A stretch of DNA of 64,000 bases from Halobacteriales archaeon YIM A00013 (GTDB lineage: Archaea; Halobacteriota; Halobacteria; Halobacteriales; Haloarculaceae). Below, piece after piece: positions 53,191 through 62,084 of this stretch. Position 1 is the stretch's first letter, and each line of letters starts with the position of its first letter. The notes beneath the pieces are model-generated. The model was not told the DNA's origin and did not search any database. It saw only the letters and a list, made by a program, of their open reading frames with translations. Position numbers and translations under genes: made by a program. The DNA lies in the NCBI GenBank assembly GCA_025041195.1, contig JAKCFM010000001.1, forward strand, positions 2,294,001-2,358,000. The letters are read 5' to 3'.

Positions 53191-54027
53191 ATGCTCGATA
53201 CCGAGGCCACGGAGTGGCGACTCATCCCCGAAGAGAGTCGCCCTGGGCCGATGTGTATGGCACTGGACGCGGTCGCGGCCGAAACCGCCGCTGCTGGCGG
53301 TCCACGGACCGTTCGCGTCTATCAGTGGGAGCCGGCCACGCTCTCGCTAGGCTACCACCAGGACGAAGACACGATCGACTGGGAGTACTGTTCTGAACAG
53401 AACATCACCGTCACCAGACGGCCCACTGGTGGCGGGGCGATCTACCACGACGCGTATGGTGACATCTCCTATTCGATCATTGCGCCGGCTGACGAGCTGC
53501 CCGGCGATCTGATGACCTGTTATGAACAGCTCTGTCAGCCATTGTTGACGGCGTGTGCCTCAATGGGCGTGCCAGCCGATTTTGCCGAAAAACAACGAGA
53601 GGCACTCTTTGAACCCGCGTGTTATCTCCGGGATATCCATCCCGCCCACGATATCGTCTACGACGGGAGAAAGGTGAGCGGGAACGCACAATATCGACGA
53701 CGCGACAGCGTGATTCAGCACGGCTCGCTCACCTACCAGGCGACACCGGAGCGAACGCGGTCGTGTTTCGTCGAGCCCGCAACGTCGGTTGGGGCCGTCG
53801 AATCTCGAATTACCGGGATTGACGAGCACGTTGCGCTCGATCGAGCAGACTGCGTGCGTGCGCTTGAATCCGCACTCGGCGAGTGGGCACACGCGGAGAG
53901 GGGAGCCTGGACCGAAGAGGAACTGGAGCGAGCACACACGATCGCGAACGAAAAGTTCGACGCCGACGCCTGGAACCGATCGGGGACCGATCCGCTGGCC
54001 GATACCGTCACACAACGAAGCGGATAA
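53191..54027 (+). CDS. lplA: lipoate-protein ligase A family protein
   Basis: 278 residues. 'RPTGGGAIYHD' (lipoyl-AMP binding Gly-rich loop) and 'YDGRKVSGNAQ' (catalytic Lys) are intact, placing it in the LplA/LipM superfamily. The C-terminal 'TEEELERAHTIANEKF' matches the LplA small domain. It transfers lipoate or octanoate to lipoyl domains of 2-oxoacid dehydrogenase or glycine cleavage H protein; which donor is used is unclear. Starts ~105 bases from divergent psmB. Confidence 0.88.
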   Translation: MLDTEATEWRLIPEESRPGPMCMALDAVAAETAAAGGPRTVRVYQWEPATLSLGYHQDEDTIDWEYCSEQNITVTRRPTGGGAIYHDAYGDISYSIIAPADELPGDLMTCYEQLCQPLLTACASMGVPADFAEKQREALFEPACYLRDIHPAHDIVYDGRKVSGNAQYRRRDSVIQHGSLTYQATPERTRSCFVEPATSVGAVESRITGIDEHVALDRADCVRALESALGEWAHAERGAWTEEELERAHTIANEKFDADAWNRSGTDPLADTVTQRSG

Positions 54028-54051
54028 CCGCGCGCAGTGGCTACTGTGAAT

Positions 54052-54882
54052 ATGATCAGAGTCGGTGCGCACGTTTCAATCGCCGGCGGGGTCGACAACG
54101 CCGTCGGGAACGAACTCGATGTTGGTGGGAACTGTGGACAGATTTTCACACACTCTCCACAGGTGTGGCAGGATCCCAATATCGGTTCCCAGGAGGCTGA
54201 AACGTTCCGAACCCAGACTGATGCGGAGCTCGATGGGCCGTGGGTGATCCACAGCTCGTATCTGGTGAATCTCTGTACGCCAAAACCGGACCTCCGTGAG
54301 AAATCTGCCGCCAGCATGCAGGCCGAGATCGATGCAGCGAGCACGCTCGACATCGAATACGTCAACGTTCATCTCGGTGCGCACACTGGCGCAGGCGTCG
54401 ATGCAGGCCTCGAAAACGCGGTTTCCGTCCTTGATGGGCTATCAATTCCGGACGACGTCACCGTGCTCATCGAAAGCGATGCCGGAAGCGGAACGAAACT
54501 CGGTGGCGAGTTCGAACATCTCGCGACCGTGCTCGAACAATCCGAGCAGGAACTCGATGTCTGTCTCGACACGGCCCACGCGTTTGCTGCGGGCTACGAT
54601 CTCTCCTCGGCAGATGCCGTCGAAACGACGATCGCTACCTTTGACGATGTGGTTGGTCTCGAACACCTGCGCTGTATCCATCTGAACGATTCGAAACACG
54701 CGCTTGGCACACACAAGGATGAACACGCCCACATCGGCGAGGGCGAGATCGGCGAGGAGGGAATGCGCGCACTCATCAATCATCCTGCACTCGAAACGAT
54801 CCCCTTCGTGTTAGAGACCCCGTCGGAGGATGGGAAAGGGTTCGAGTGGAACATCGAACGGGTTCGCACCCTTCGTAACTAG
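54052..54882 (+). CDS. nfo: endonuclease IV (AP endonuclease)
   Basis: 276 residues from the ATG at 54052. TIM barrel with the three-zinc site: '[10 protein letters not shown]', '[11 protein letters not shown]' (His), 'LIESDAG' (Glu), '[12 protein letters not shown]' (Asp, His), '[21 protein letters not shown]' (spread), and a terminal Glu in 'LETPSED'. Cleaves 5' to abasic sites in base-excision repair. Follows lplA by 24 bases. Its 3' end overlaps the methyltransferase frame by up to 53 bases. Confidence 0.95.
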   Translation: MIRVGAHVSIAGGVDNAVGNELDVGGNCGQIFTHSPQVWQDPNIGSQEAETFRTQTDAELDGPWVIHSSYLVNLCTPKPDLREKSAASMQAEIDAASTLDIEYVNVHLGAHTGAGVDAGLENAVSVLDGLSIPDDVTVLIESDAGSGTKLGGEFEHLATVLEQSEQELDVCLDTAHAFAAGYDLSSADAVETTIATFDDVVGLEHLRCIHLNDSKHALGTHKDEHAHIGEGEIGEEGMRALINHPALETIPFVLETPSEDGKGFEWNIERVRTLRN

Positions 54883-55684
54883 ACTCGTGCGACGGTTCTC
54901 CGCGAGCTATCTCGAAGACACGCGTCAGGGGATGTGGGAGGATTCGAGGGACGCACTCGAACTCTTAGCGCTCGAAAGCCACGAGTTGATCGTCGACGTT
55001 GGCGCAGGAACTGGTGAGCTCAGTGGTGTCCTCTCTGCTGAGAGTCCGGCCACCGTCGTCGCCGTTGATCGCGATCGGTCGTTGTTACAATCGGTCGACG
55101 GAGCCGGAGTTCAATCCGACGCGATGGCGCTCGGGATGGCAGACAATATCGCCGATCTGGTGGTGTGTCAGGCACTGTTGATCAATCTCCCCGACCCAGA
55201 GAGCGCGCTCAGGGAGTTTCTGCGGTGTAGCAACGACCGCGTTGGTGCGATTGAGCCGGACAACAGCCAGGTTCGCGTCGAATCATCCGTCGCTGCCGAA
55301 ACGCGACTCACCCGAACCGCACGGACAGCGTACATCGAGGGCGTTTCGACTGACGTTACGTTAGGCGAGGCACGCAGCCTGTTCGAAGGCGTTGGATTCG
55401 AAAACATAGCCACGCGTCGATACACCCTCGTTCGGACGATTGAGCCGCCCTACGATGAGCGAGCGATCCGTGCGGCCAAGCGAAAGGCGACGGCATCCCG
55501 GCTCGCACAGCAGAGAGAGACGTTACTCGCCGGCGGGATGACAGTCCAGGAGTACGAACAGCTCCGGGCGGAGTGGCGATCAATGGGCCGAGCAATCATC
55601 ACCGCGATGCAAAACGAGGCCTACAGTCGGAAAGAAACGATTCCATTCTACGTGACGGCCGGAACCGTTCCCGAAAGCGCCTAG
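54830..55684 (+). CDS. class I SAM-dependent methyltransferase
   Basis: 284 residues. Motif I '[15 protein letters not shown]' (~54-68), motif II 'VAVDRD', and '[20 protein letters not shown]' define a Rossmann methyltransferase. The substrate is unknown; the C-terminal helical part is rich in Arg/Lys. The ATG at 54830 overlaps nfo by 53 bases. A GTG near 54887 would remove the overlap but drop the conserved '[14 protein letters not shown]' lead-in, so the ATG is preferred. Overlaps the convergent oxidase gene by 4 bases. Confidence 0.8.
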   Translation: MGKGSSGTSNGFAPFVTRLVRRFSASYLEDTRQGMWEDSRDALELLALESHELIVDVGAGTGELSGVLSAESPATVVAVDRDRSLLQSVDGAGVQSDAMALGMADNIADLVVCQALLINLPDPESALREFLRCSNDRVGAIEPDNSQVRVESSVAAETRLTRTARTAYIEGVSTDVTLGEARSLFEGVGFENIATRRYTLVRTIEPPYDERAIRAAKRKATASRLAQQRETLLAGGMTVQEYEQLRAEWRSMGRAIITAMQNEAYSRKETIPFYVTAGTVPESA

Positions 55685-57435
55685 TCGCCACCGAGTTCGG
55701 CTCGCCGTTGTTCGAGTCGCTCTTCGAACCACTGCCATTCAGGGGTAAACTGATCGATTGGCTTGAGATTCCACACATCAGCATCGAGAACGATCGGGCC
55801 GATGCGAGCGGACTGGACCATATTGTAGAGCCAGATGACGGTGCCAAACAAGAGCAGATACGAGCCCGCCGTTGCGAGCTGGTGGATGAGTGCGTACTCT
55901 TGTGGATACGTGGCATACCGGCGTGGGAGTCCGAGTATACCAAGCAACAACAGCAGGCCGAACGTGAGTAAGACGCCAACTATGCTGAGCCAGACGTGGG
56001 CTTTCGCCAGTAGCGTGTCGTACATTCGCCCGGTGAGAATTGGATACCAGTAGTAGCTGGCTGCAAACGCTGCGAACGTGATCACCCCCATCACGATGAA
56101 GTGGAAATGCCCGACCACGTAGTAGGTGTCGTGATAGAGTAGATCGACGGGGACTGACGCCAGAAACACGCCAGTCACCCCGCCAATGATGAAATAGCCG
56201 ACGCCAGAGACACAAAACAGCATTGGGGCGGTCAGTCTGATATCACCGTTCCAGAGCGTCGTCATCCAGTTGAACGTCTTGACCGCACTCGGCACCGCGA
56301 TCGCCAGCGAGATTGCCATGAAACTGGCTCGAATCCGTGGATCGATTCCGGTCGTAAACATGTGGTGTGCCCAGACGCCAAACGACAGCACGCCGATCGC
56401 CAGCGTCGAATAAACCACGAACTTGAACCCAAACAGCTTCCGGCCCGCAAACTTCGGCAGTATCAGGCTGACGAGCCCGAACGCCGGGAGGACGAGAATG
56501 TACACTTCGGGATGGCCGAAAAACCAGAACAGATGCTGAAATAAGAGCGGTCCACCGCCATCAACGGTGTAGAACGTCGTCGAGAAATTGCGATCCAGCA
56601 ACAGCATGATCAGCGTCGAGCCTAGCAGTGGAAACGCAAACAGGATCACAGAACTTGCGGTGAGCATCGTCCACGTGAAGATATCAAGGGTGGCCCAGTT
56701 CACCGATTTTGCGCGTTCGGTGAAGATCGTCACCAGGAAATTTATCGCCCCCAGTACGGTCGCCAGGCCGCTGAGATGGAGTCCCAACAGCAGGAGATTG
56801 ATCTGTGGATTTTTTAACTGCAGCGAGAGCGGGGTGTAGAGCGTCCAGCCCAGTGCCGGTGGTTCAAGCGCCCACAACACGGCGACGTCGATGCCTCCGA
56901 GCGCGAGACCCTTCGCAATCACCTCCGTGATCAATCCTGCCCGAACGATCAGATACGCCGGCGGGAGTATCCAGAACGCAATCGCGTTGATCCGTGGATA
57001 GGCCATGTCGTCGGCACCGACCAGGAGTGGAATGAAGTAGTTTCCGAGCGCGTAGAACGCCGGCGTTGCGAAAAAGAGCAACATCGTCAGCCCGTGTTGT
57101 GTGAACAGCGCGTTGTACGTCCCTGGTTCCCAGGGGCCTGCGGTCGGTGTGAGCAGCTCCGTCCGGATCATGATCGCATCGATCGCACCCCACAGGGCGG
57201 TTGCAATCCCAAACACCGCGTACAAAATTCCGATATCCTTGTGATCAACCGTCGTCAGCCACCGCCCCAACCCCGTCGGTTTGGTCGATACTGACGATGT
57301 TGGCATTCCAGTCGAAACACCCCCGTCTGAACGCGTTCTGGCTGGGCGCCAGCCTGAGATGACCAACAGCACACAGAGAAGACCCAGCACGAAACAACTG
57401 ACGACGACCCCAGGTACGGTAGCGTTTCCGATCAT
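55681..57435 (-). CDS. coxA: heme-copper oxidase subunit I
   Basis: 584 residues from the ATG at 57435; a GTG at 57444 is an alternative. Twelve core spans plus an extra N-terminal span (~8-28). Heme and CuB ligands: 'FTQHGLTMLL' (His), 'FFGHPEVYILVLPAFG' (His-Tyr pair and A1-type Glu), 'WAHHMFTTG' (two CuB His), 'VVGHFHFIVMG' (heme a3 and a His). Reduces O2 with proton pumping in the cell membrane. No subunit II gene adjoins it; a DUF6789-like membrane gene lies upstream on the same strand. Confidence 0.93.
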   Translation of the reverse strand: MIGNATVPGVVVSCFVLGLLCVLLVISGWRPARTRSDGGVSTGMPTSSVSTKPTGLGRWLTTVDHKDIGILYAVFGIATALWGAIDAIMIRTELLTPTAGPWEPGTYNALFTQHGLTMLLFFATPAFYALGNYFIPLLVGADDMAYPRINAIAFWILPPAYLIVRAGLITEVIAKGLALGGIDVAVLWALEPPALGWTLYTPLSLQLKNPQINLLLLGLHLSGLATVLGAINFLVTIFTERAKSVNWATLDIFTWTMLTASSVILFAFPLLGSTLIMLLLDRNFSTTFYTVDGGGPLLFQHLFWFFGHPEVYILVLPAFGLVSLILPKFAGRKLFGFKFVVYSTLAIGVLSFGVWAHHMFTTGIDPRIRASFMAISLAIAVPSAVKTFNWMTTLWNGDIRLTAPMLFCVSGVGYFIIGGVTGVFLASVPVDLLYHDTYYVVGHFHFIVMGVITFAAFAASYYWYPILTGRMYDTLLAKAHVWLSIVGVLLTFGLLLLLGILGLPRRYATYPQEYALIHQLATAGSYLLLFGTVIWLYNMVQSARIGPIVLDADVWNLKPIDQFTPEWQWFEERLEQRRAELGGD

Positions 57436-57591
57436 AACTGACACTGACTGGTTCTCAAAAAATACACGACCATAGTAGAAATATTTGTGTGTTTTACGTA
57501 CTTTTAGTTTATTTATTGTTCATTTGTTCTGGTGGGTACGGAAGGGGTGTGGTGATCACAGGGCCATGACGGTACTGGTAGTGTACGGTTC

Positions 57592-58011
57592 TCACGCAGT
57601 AGTTCCCCGGAGGTTGGCGTAGACGACACCCAGGGTGAATCCGTATGCGATGTGCGCAATGAGCGACAGAGCCCCAAAGACGACCAGCAATGGGAGTTCG
57701 AGATCGCCACGGCCCGTGATAACGAACACAACCCAGAGGACAAGTCCCAGAAAGACGCCTCTCGTTGCCGGATCTCGATCTCCACCCATCGATTGTTCGA
57801 GAGCGACAAACAACAGTGGCCACGCCAGAACACCGGCCACTACGAACAGTGCGAAGCCGACAAACACCTTTCCGGGGAGCCCGACGAACCGCGCGATCAC
57901 GTCGAACGTTCCGATCTGACTTCGTGTCTGTACCTCCGTTAGAATCATGAGCAACGAGAGGACCGCCGTCCCAGCAACACCACCAGCGACAGCACTCAAT
58001 GGCCGATTCAT
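57592..58011 (-). CDS. four-span membrane protein (DUF6789-like)
   Basis: 139 residues from the ATG at 58011. Spans at ~8-25, ~47-68, ~85-103 and ~107-130. It resembles the DUF6789-type protein often found beside haloarchaeal heme-copper oxidase genes (recalled pattern, not searched). Lies ~156 bases upstream of coxA on the same strand, so it may belong to the oxidase operon and help assembly. Divergent from the ABC pair at 58145. Confidence 0.72.
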   Translation of the reverse strand: MNRPLSAVAGGVAGTAVLSLLMILTEVQTRSQIGTFDVIARFVGLPGKVFVGFALFVVAGVLAWPLLFVALEQSMGGDRDPATRGVFLGLVLWVVFVITGRGDLELPLLVVFGALSLIAHIAYGFTLGVVYANLRGTTA

Positions 58012-58118
58012 CTCGATCGCTTCAACGATGGCCGGGCGCAAAAACCTGGCTTGGAAGCCATTCGAGCAGTTTTTCAAACATATCGGTTATAGTGATCATT
58101 CCAGATGAAATTGAAAGT

Positions 58119-58124
58119 CTTATT
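58119..58124 (+). promoter_or_regulatory. TATA-like element for ABC pair 3
   Basis: CTTATT lies 21-26 bases before the ATG at 58145, in an AT-rich stretch. The position fits a leaderless transcript. Confidence 0.45.
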
Positions 58125-58144
58125 CATCTCTTGAGAGTAGCACT

Positions 58145-59098
58145 ATGCGATTAACTGTGTCTGTGATTCGGCTTGAAAACGTGCGAAAGGAGTATGGAGA
58201 GCTGACAGCTCTTGATGGCGTGAATTTATCGGTTGAGTCAGGTGAGGTGTATGGCTTTCTCGGCCCAAACGGGGCCGGAAAATCCACGACGATTAATATA
58301 ATCCTGGATTTCGCTCGACCGACGGCCGGGACGGCGACAGTATTCGGGATGGACGCCACCGAAGAGAGTCAGGCGATCCGCGACCGAATCGGCGTGTTGC
58401 CCGAGGGACTCGACCTGTACGGTCGGTTGACCGCTCGACAGCATCTCGAATTCGTTCGCGAGTCCAAGGGTGTGCCGTCCGAAGCGATCGACTTCGAAGC
58501 GATCGTCGAGCGGGTTGGCATTCCCGAGGCAATCGACCGGAAGGTCAGTGGCTTCTCGAAGGGAATGCAACAGCGGTTGGCGCTCGGTGCAGCCCTTATC
58601 GGCGATCCGGAGCTGATCATCTTGGATGAGCCGTCATCCGGGTTGGATCCAGAAGGCGTCCGCACGATGCGAAAAATCATTCTTGAGGAGGTCGACCGGG
58701 GCGCAACGGTGTTTTTCTCAAGCCACATCCTGGACCAGGTTGAGGCCGTCTGTGATCGGGTTGGCATTCTTCGCGATGGAGAGCTTGTGGCGCAGGGGCC
58801 AATCAGCGAACTGCAATCATCAATGGGCGGCGAGGCGGTGTTGGAGATCGAAACTGCAGACAGCCAGTCAGGGGCTATTTCGGCGGTTGAGTCGGTTGCT
58901 GGTGTCTCGAATGTAAGCACGAACAACGGCACGGTGACCGTTCAGTGTTCGCCTCCGGCAAAGATCGACGTGCTGAACACGATTCAGGAGGCCGGTGTAA
59001 CTGTCGAAGACTTCTCACTCGATGAACAGTCGCTCGAATCGCTGTTCATGTCGTACACAAACGGTGAGTCGGCTGAAAAGACGGAGGTGCGCGCATGA
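58145..59098 (+). CDS. ABC transporter ATP-binding protein (pair 3)
   Basis: 317 residues. Walker A 'GPNGAGKST', signature 'FSKGMQQRLALG', Walker B 'LIILDEP' and 'FFSSHIL' are intact; the C-terminal extension (~215-317) matches the island ATPases in type. Base composition is like core genes, unlike the 13-18 kb pairs. Overlaps its permease by 4 bases. The exported substrate is unknown; the NatA/NosF-like group includes Na+ and multidrug exporters. Confidence 0.9.
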   Translation: MRLTVSVIRLENVRKEYGELTALDGVNLSVESGEVYGFLGPNGAGKSTTINIILDFARPTAGTATVFGMDATEESQAIRDRIGVLPEGLDLYGRLTARQHLEFVRESKGVPSEAIDFEAIVERVGIPEAIDRKVSGFSKGMQQRLALGAALIGDPELIILDEPSSGLDPEGVRTMRKIILEEVDRGATVFFSSHILDQVEAVCDRVGILRDGELVAQGPISELQSSMGGEAVLEIETADSQSGAISAVESVAGVSNVSTNNGTVTVQCSPPAKIDVLNTIQEAGVTVEDFSLDEQSLESLFMSYTNGESAEKTEVRA

Positions 59099-59919
59099 GT
59101 ACGCTCACCGTAGCCAAGAAGGATTTCCAGGATGCAGCCCGCTCGCGACTGCTCGCCGGGCTGATCGTGGTGTTTGCGCTCTTTCAGGTGGGGATCGTCT
59201 ACTGGATGACACAAGTTTCTGCAGGGGGCGAGCCGATCGAAATGGCGAGCGTCCTGGATCTAATGGTTATTCCTACCTACATTCTATTGCCGATCATCGG
59301 CACAATGATAGGGTATAAATCAATCGTCGGAGAGCGAAATTCAGGGAGTTTGAAGTTCCTGCTCGGGCTTCCACACTCCCGGCAAGATGTAGTGCTTGGA
59401 AAGTTCCTCGGGCGTGGATTACTCGTTACTGTTGCCGTTCTGGTTGGCTTCATCGTCGGCGGTGGGCTGTTGTTTGCGTCCACGTCATCGTTCGATCCAA
59501 CAGTCTTCGTGGGCTACGTGCTCACGACAATTTTGCTCGGGGTCACGTTCGTCGCGGTCGCAGTGGCGTTTTCCTCGGTGACGAAATCTACCTCGATTGC
59601 AACCAGTGGGGCAATCGCGCTCGTGATGGTATTTTTATTCCTCTGGGACGTGGTCATGATGATTGCCAGTGAGATTGCCATCAGGGCAAGCCTGATGGAT
59701 CGATTACAGCCAGGAGAGATCCCACCAGATTGGTATCTGTTATTGGGGAATCTGAATCCCAGGAACGCGTACGCGAACGTGATCGCCTCGCTGGTCGGGA
59801 ATTCCAATCCAATAGACAGCGTCTTCACACAAGACTGGTTCAGCCTGCTGGTGCTGGGTGGCTGGATCGTCGTGATGATCGGACTCGCCCTGATTAAATT
59901 CGAGCGAGTCGATCTGTAG
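59095..59919 (+). CDS. ABC-2 type transporter permease (pair 3)
   Basis: 274 residues with six hydrophobic spans (~20-40, 55-75, 103-128, 137-160, 170-195 and 250-270). 'GERNSGSLKFLLGLPHSRQDVVLGKFLGR' (split) is the standard ABC-2 cytoplasmic loop. Coupled to the upstream ATPase by a 4-base overlap. Pair 3 is likely a complete exporter. Confidence 0.88.
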   Translation: MSTLTVAKKDFQDAARSRLLAGLIVVFALFQVGIVYWMTQVSAGGEPIEMASVLDLMVIPTYILLPIIGTMIGYKSIVGERNSGSLKFLLGLPHSRQDVVLGKFLGRGLLVTVAVLVGFIVGGGLLFASTSSFDPTVFVGYVLTTILLGVTFVAVAVAFSSVTKSTSIATSGAIALVMVFLFLWDVVMMIASEIAIRASLMDRLQPGEIPPDWYLLLGNLNPRNAYANVIASLVGNSNPIDSVFTQDWFSLLVLGGWIVVMIGLALIKFERVDL

Positions 59920-59966
59920 CTGTCGCGGTCGGCAGCTACAAGCCAGGCGCGCCAGTAACTGTTGGC

Positions 59967-60590
59967 ATGACAGACGCTTCGTTCGAAGACGAGCTTCGCG
60001 ACGAGCACGCAACTGAACTCTCACGGCTTGGTTCCTCGAAGGCGCTGTACGCCGATACCGCCGGTGAGATGGAAGCAGAGACCGTCCTCGCTGCGGTTGC
60101 TGACGCAGAGTATGCGGCCGCAGAGACGTTCGACTCGTGGGGGTCCTCAGAGGCTGACGCGGTGGCATCGGTGTTTGCAGACGTCGCCACACAGGAGCGC
60201 AATCACTACGAAACAGTCATCGATGCAATTGACGGGAACCACGAGCCGGCGAGCGAGCCGTCCGCCCTGCAAGCAACGCTGCGTGTGCAGAGCAACACGT
60301 TCGAACGGATCGGTTCCTTTATCGGTCGGACGATCGTGGCCGAAAAATCGAAAGAACAGGTAACTGGCTTTTTTGTCGGTCAGGCAGACCCACAGACCGC
60401 ACAGACGTTTCGATCGATGCGATCGGAGCTGGACGAACAGCTCGAAAGCGGAGCCACACTGCTGGAGGACGCTGACGAATCCGATCGGAAACGGGCGTTC
60501 AACGCCGCGAGCGATGCTATTACTGCAGCGTACGATGAGTACACGGAACAGCTAGAATCGATGGGTGTCAATCCAAAACCCGTCTGTTGA
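59967..60590 (+). CDS. rubrerythrin-like (ferritin-fold) protein
   Basis: 207 residues, mainly helical and very acidic. Possible diiron ligands come in ferritin-like order: Glu in 'EDELRDEHATELSRLG', Glu in 'EMEAETVLAAVADAEYAAAETF' (spread), and E-x-x-H in 'TQERNHYETV'. A C-terminal four-helix half follows without clear metal residues. Peroxide protection is the family association; haloarchaeal members are uncharacterised. ATG at 59967; 47 bases after the ABC permease. Confidence 0.7.
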   Translation: MTDASFEDELRDEHATELSRLGSSKALYADTAGEMEAETVLAAVADAEYAAAETFDSWGSSEADAVASVFADVATQERNHYETVIDAIDGNHEPASEPSALQATLRVQSNTFERIGSFIGRTIVAEKSKEQVTGFFVGQADPQTAQTFRSMRSELDEQLESGATLLEDADESDRKRAFNAASDAITAAYDEYTEQLESMGVNPKPVC

Positions 60591-60654
60591 ACGGATTGAC
60601 CTCGGCCATATCTTCACCGTATCGCCAGAAAAAGTTACGAGAGCAAAAGATCGA

Positions 60655-61344
60655 TTAGAGATCCGGAAGCGACGAATCCCGGTCCGGATTGCGCCCATAC
60701 GCGACGCCATGCAGCTCCTGTTCGTCCAGTTGTTCTTTGAGCACCCGACGGAGTCGGTTGAGGCTCGTGGTGTCGAGACCGGCTCGCTCACAGAGCCCCT
60801 GAAACGCTGGATCGTCGGTCAGTGAGGTGAACTGCTCGTACAACGTGGCCATTCGGTCTGGACTCTGTGACTGTATCCAATCTGTGTCATCGAGTCCGAG
60901 ATATCGTTTGCGGTCAGTGTCGACGACGTGTCGGATCACGACGAGTGCGACGGTCTCAATCGCTCGGCGGCTTCCAAACGCCGTCAGTTCCAGCTCAATC
61001 ATGACGCCAATCGCCCGATCGCGTTGCCATGGCGTCAGCGACAGCGAGCTGGTTAATGCGTGGGTGATTCGGAGCTTATCGAGGCGGTGCGCCCGTTCGC
61101 TGTAGCCTTCCATTGCCGGATGGCGCTCTTCGTGAAGCCGTCGAATATCGTCCGAAAGATCGCCATCGGGGCTGTCTGGGCGGCCAATTCGTGTTGCGCT
61201 TGGGGTGACGAGCCCCCACCGACGGACGGTTGCATCACGCGCCAGCGCTGCCCGCGAGACGGTGCCATCACCTGGCCGGCGACTGATCGATGGCGGCCCA
61301 GGTGGCTCCCCTGTTGGTTCGTCCGACGACTCGCTCTCTCCCAT
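60655..61344 (-). CDS. rpoeps: haloarchaeal RNA polymerase subunit epsilon (annotated family)
   Basis: 229 residues. 'PPGPPSISRRPGDG', 'VTPSATRIGRPDSPDGDLSDDIRRLHEERHPAM' (split) and 'GYSERAHRLDKLRITHAL' match the haloarchaeal protein annotated as DNA-directed RNA polymerase subunit epsilon. The central region ('LTPWQRDRAIGVM', 'AFGSRRAIETVALVVIRHVVD') has the helix spacing of a TFB cyclin-like repeat (inference). C-terminus conserved. Biochemical evidence for the subunit is limited. Confidence 0.78.
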   Translation of the reverse strand: MGESESSDEPTGEPPGPPSISRRPGDGTVSRAALARDATVRRWGLVTPSATRIGRPDSPDGDLSDDIRRLHEERHPAMEGYSERAHRLDKLRITHALTSSLSLTPWQRDRAIGVMIELELTAFGSRRAIETVALVVIRHVVDTDRKRYLGLDDTDWIQSQSPDRMATLYEQFTSLTDDPAFQGLCERAGLDTTSLNRLRRVLKEQLDEQELHGVAYGRNPDRDSSLPDL

Positions 61345-61395
61345 GTCTTTCAGTTGACTGACTACAGGGTAAAAGCTGTGGACGATCGGGCGACC

Positions 61396-61974
61396 CTAGA
61401 AATCGCAGCTGACCGAGCCATCGTCGTTGAGATGGATCGAGCCATCGAACAGTTCGCTGAACTCATCGACGACCGAATCACTGTGTACCGACGCTGCAAC
61501 GTGAAACAGGCCAACCGCGTCGTGGCGGTCGATGAGCGAGACAATCCGTTCGATTGCGTTCACGGTGCGCTGTTCGTTTGAGTAGTAGGCCATCTCCGTA
61601 ACGGAGTCGATGCTGATCCGCAACTTTCCATCGTGACCCTCCAAAAAGGTCTGAATTGCGTCGATCATCCCATCGAGATCTTCGGGCGAGGGCACATACC
61701 GGACGTTGGACGATGAGCGACGGGAGTACCCGCGCTCAATCGAAAGCGTGTCGAGAATGACCGCCTTCGACGCGTCAACATCGTAGTGGTCCAGTTTCTG
61801 TTTTACCTCACGCGCGGTCGTCCGGGTGGACAAGATGAACAGATGGTCGGTGTCGGTTTTGAAAAAATCAGTGTCGACGCGGTCCGTTTCTCCTGTGCTG
61901 GGATGTAACAACATCAGGCTCGTTCCTGCCGGGACGGTTTCTGGTGCGGCCGTTATTGCGAGTCGATAATCCAT
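61396..61974 (-). CDS. RecA/KaiC-like protein with degenerate P-loop
   Basis: 192 residues from the ATG at 61974. The strand order and 'AVILDTLSIERG', 'LRISIDSVTEMAYYS' and 'GLFHVAAS' segments resemble haloarchaeal DUF7504-type KaiC/RecA-like proteins. The expected Walker A reads 'LLHPSTGETDRV', lacking G-K-[ST], so nucleotide binding is doubtful. Function unknown. Lies 51 bases upstream of rpoeps on the same strand. Confidence 0.7.
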   Translation of the reverse strand: MDYRLAITAAPETVPAGTSLMLLHPSTGETDRVDTDFFKTDTDHLFILSTRTTAREVKQKLDHYDVDASKAVILDTLSIERGYSRRSSSNVRYVPSPEDLDGMIDAIQTFLEGHDGKLRISIDSVTEMAYYSNEQRTVNAIERIVSLIDRHDAVGLFHVAASVHSDSVVDEFSELFDGSIHLNDDGSVSCDF

Positions 61975-62084
61975 AATGTCGTACCTGATCGCCACCCCAT
62001 TAACCTTTTGTCAATCAGATGTTTTTTCTATCAATTCGGGTTCGGAGGTGGGCGTTCACGAGGCGTACAGTTACTACGCTATTC

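Noticed and set aside
57509-57833. two ~105-residue minus-strand frames between coxA and the DUF6789-like gene
   Set aside because: Overlapping shadows of 57592-58011 with Arg/Ser/Trp-rich nonsense composition.
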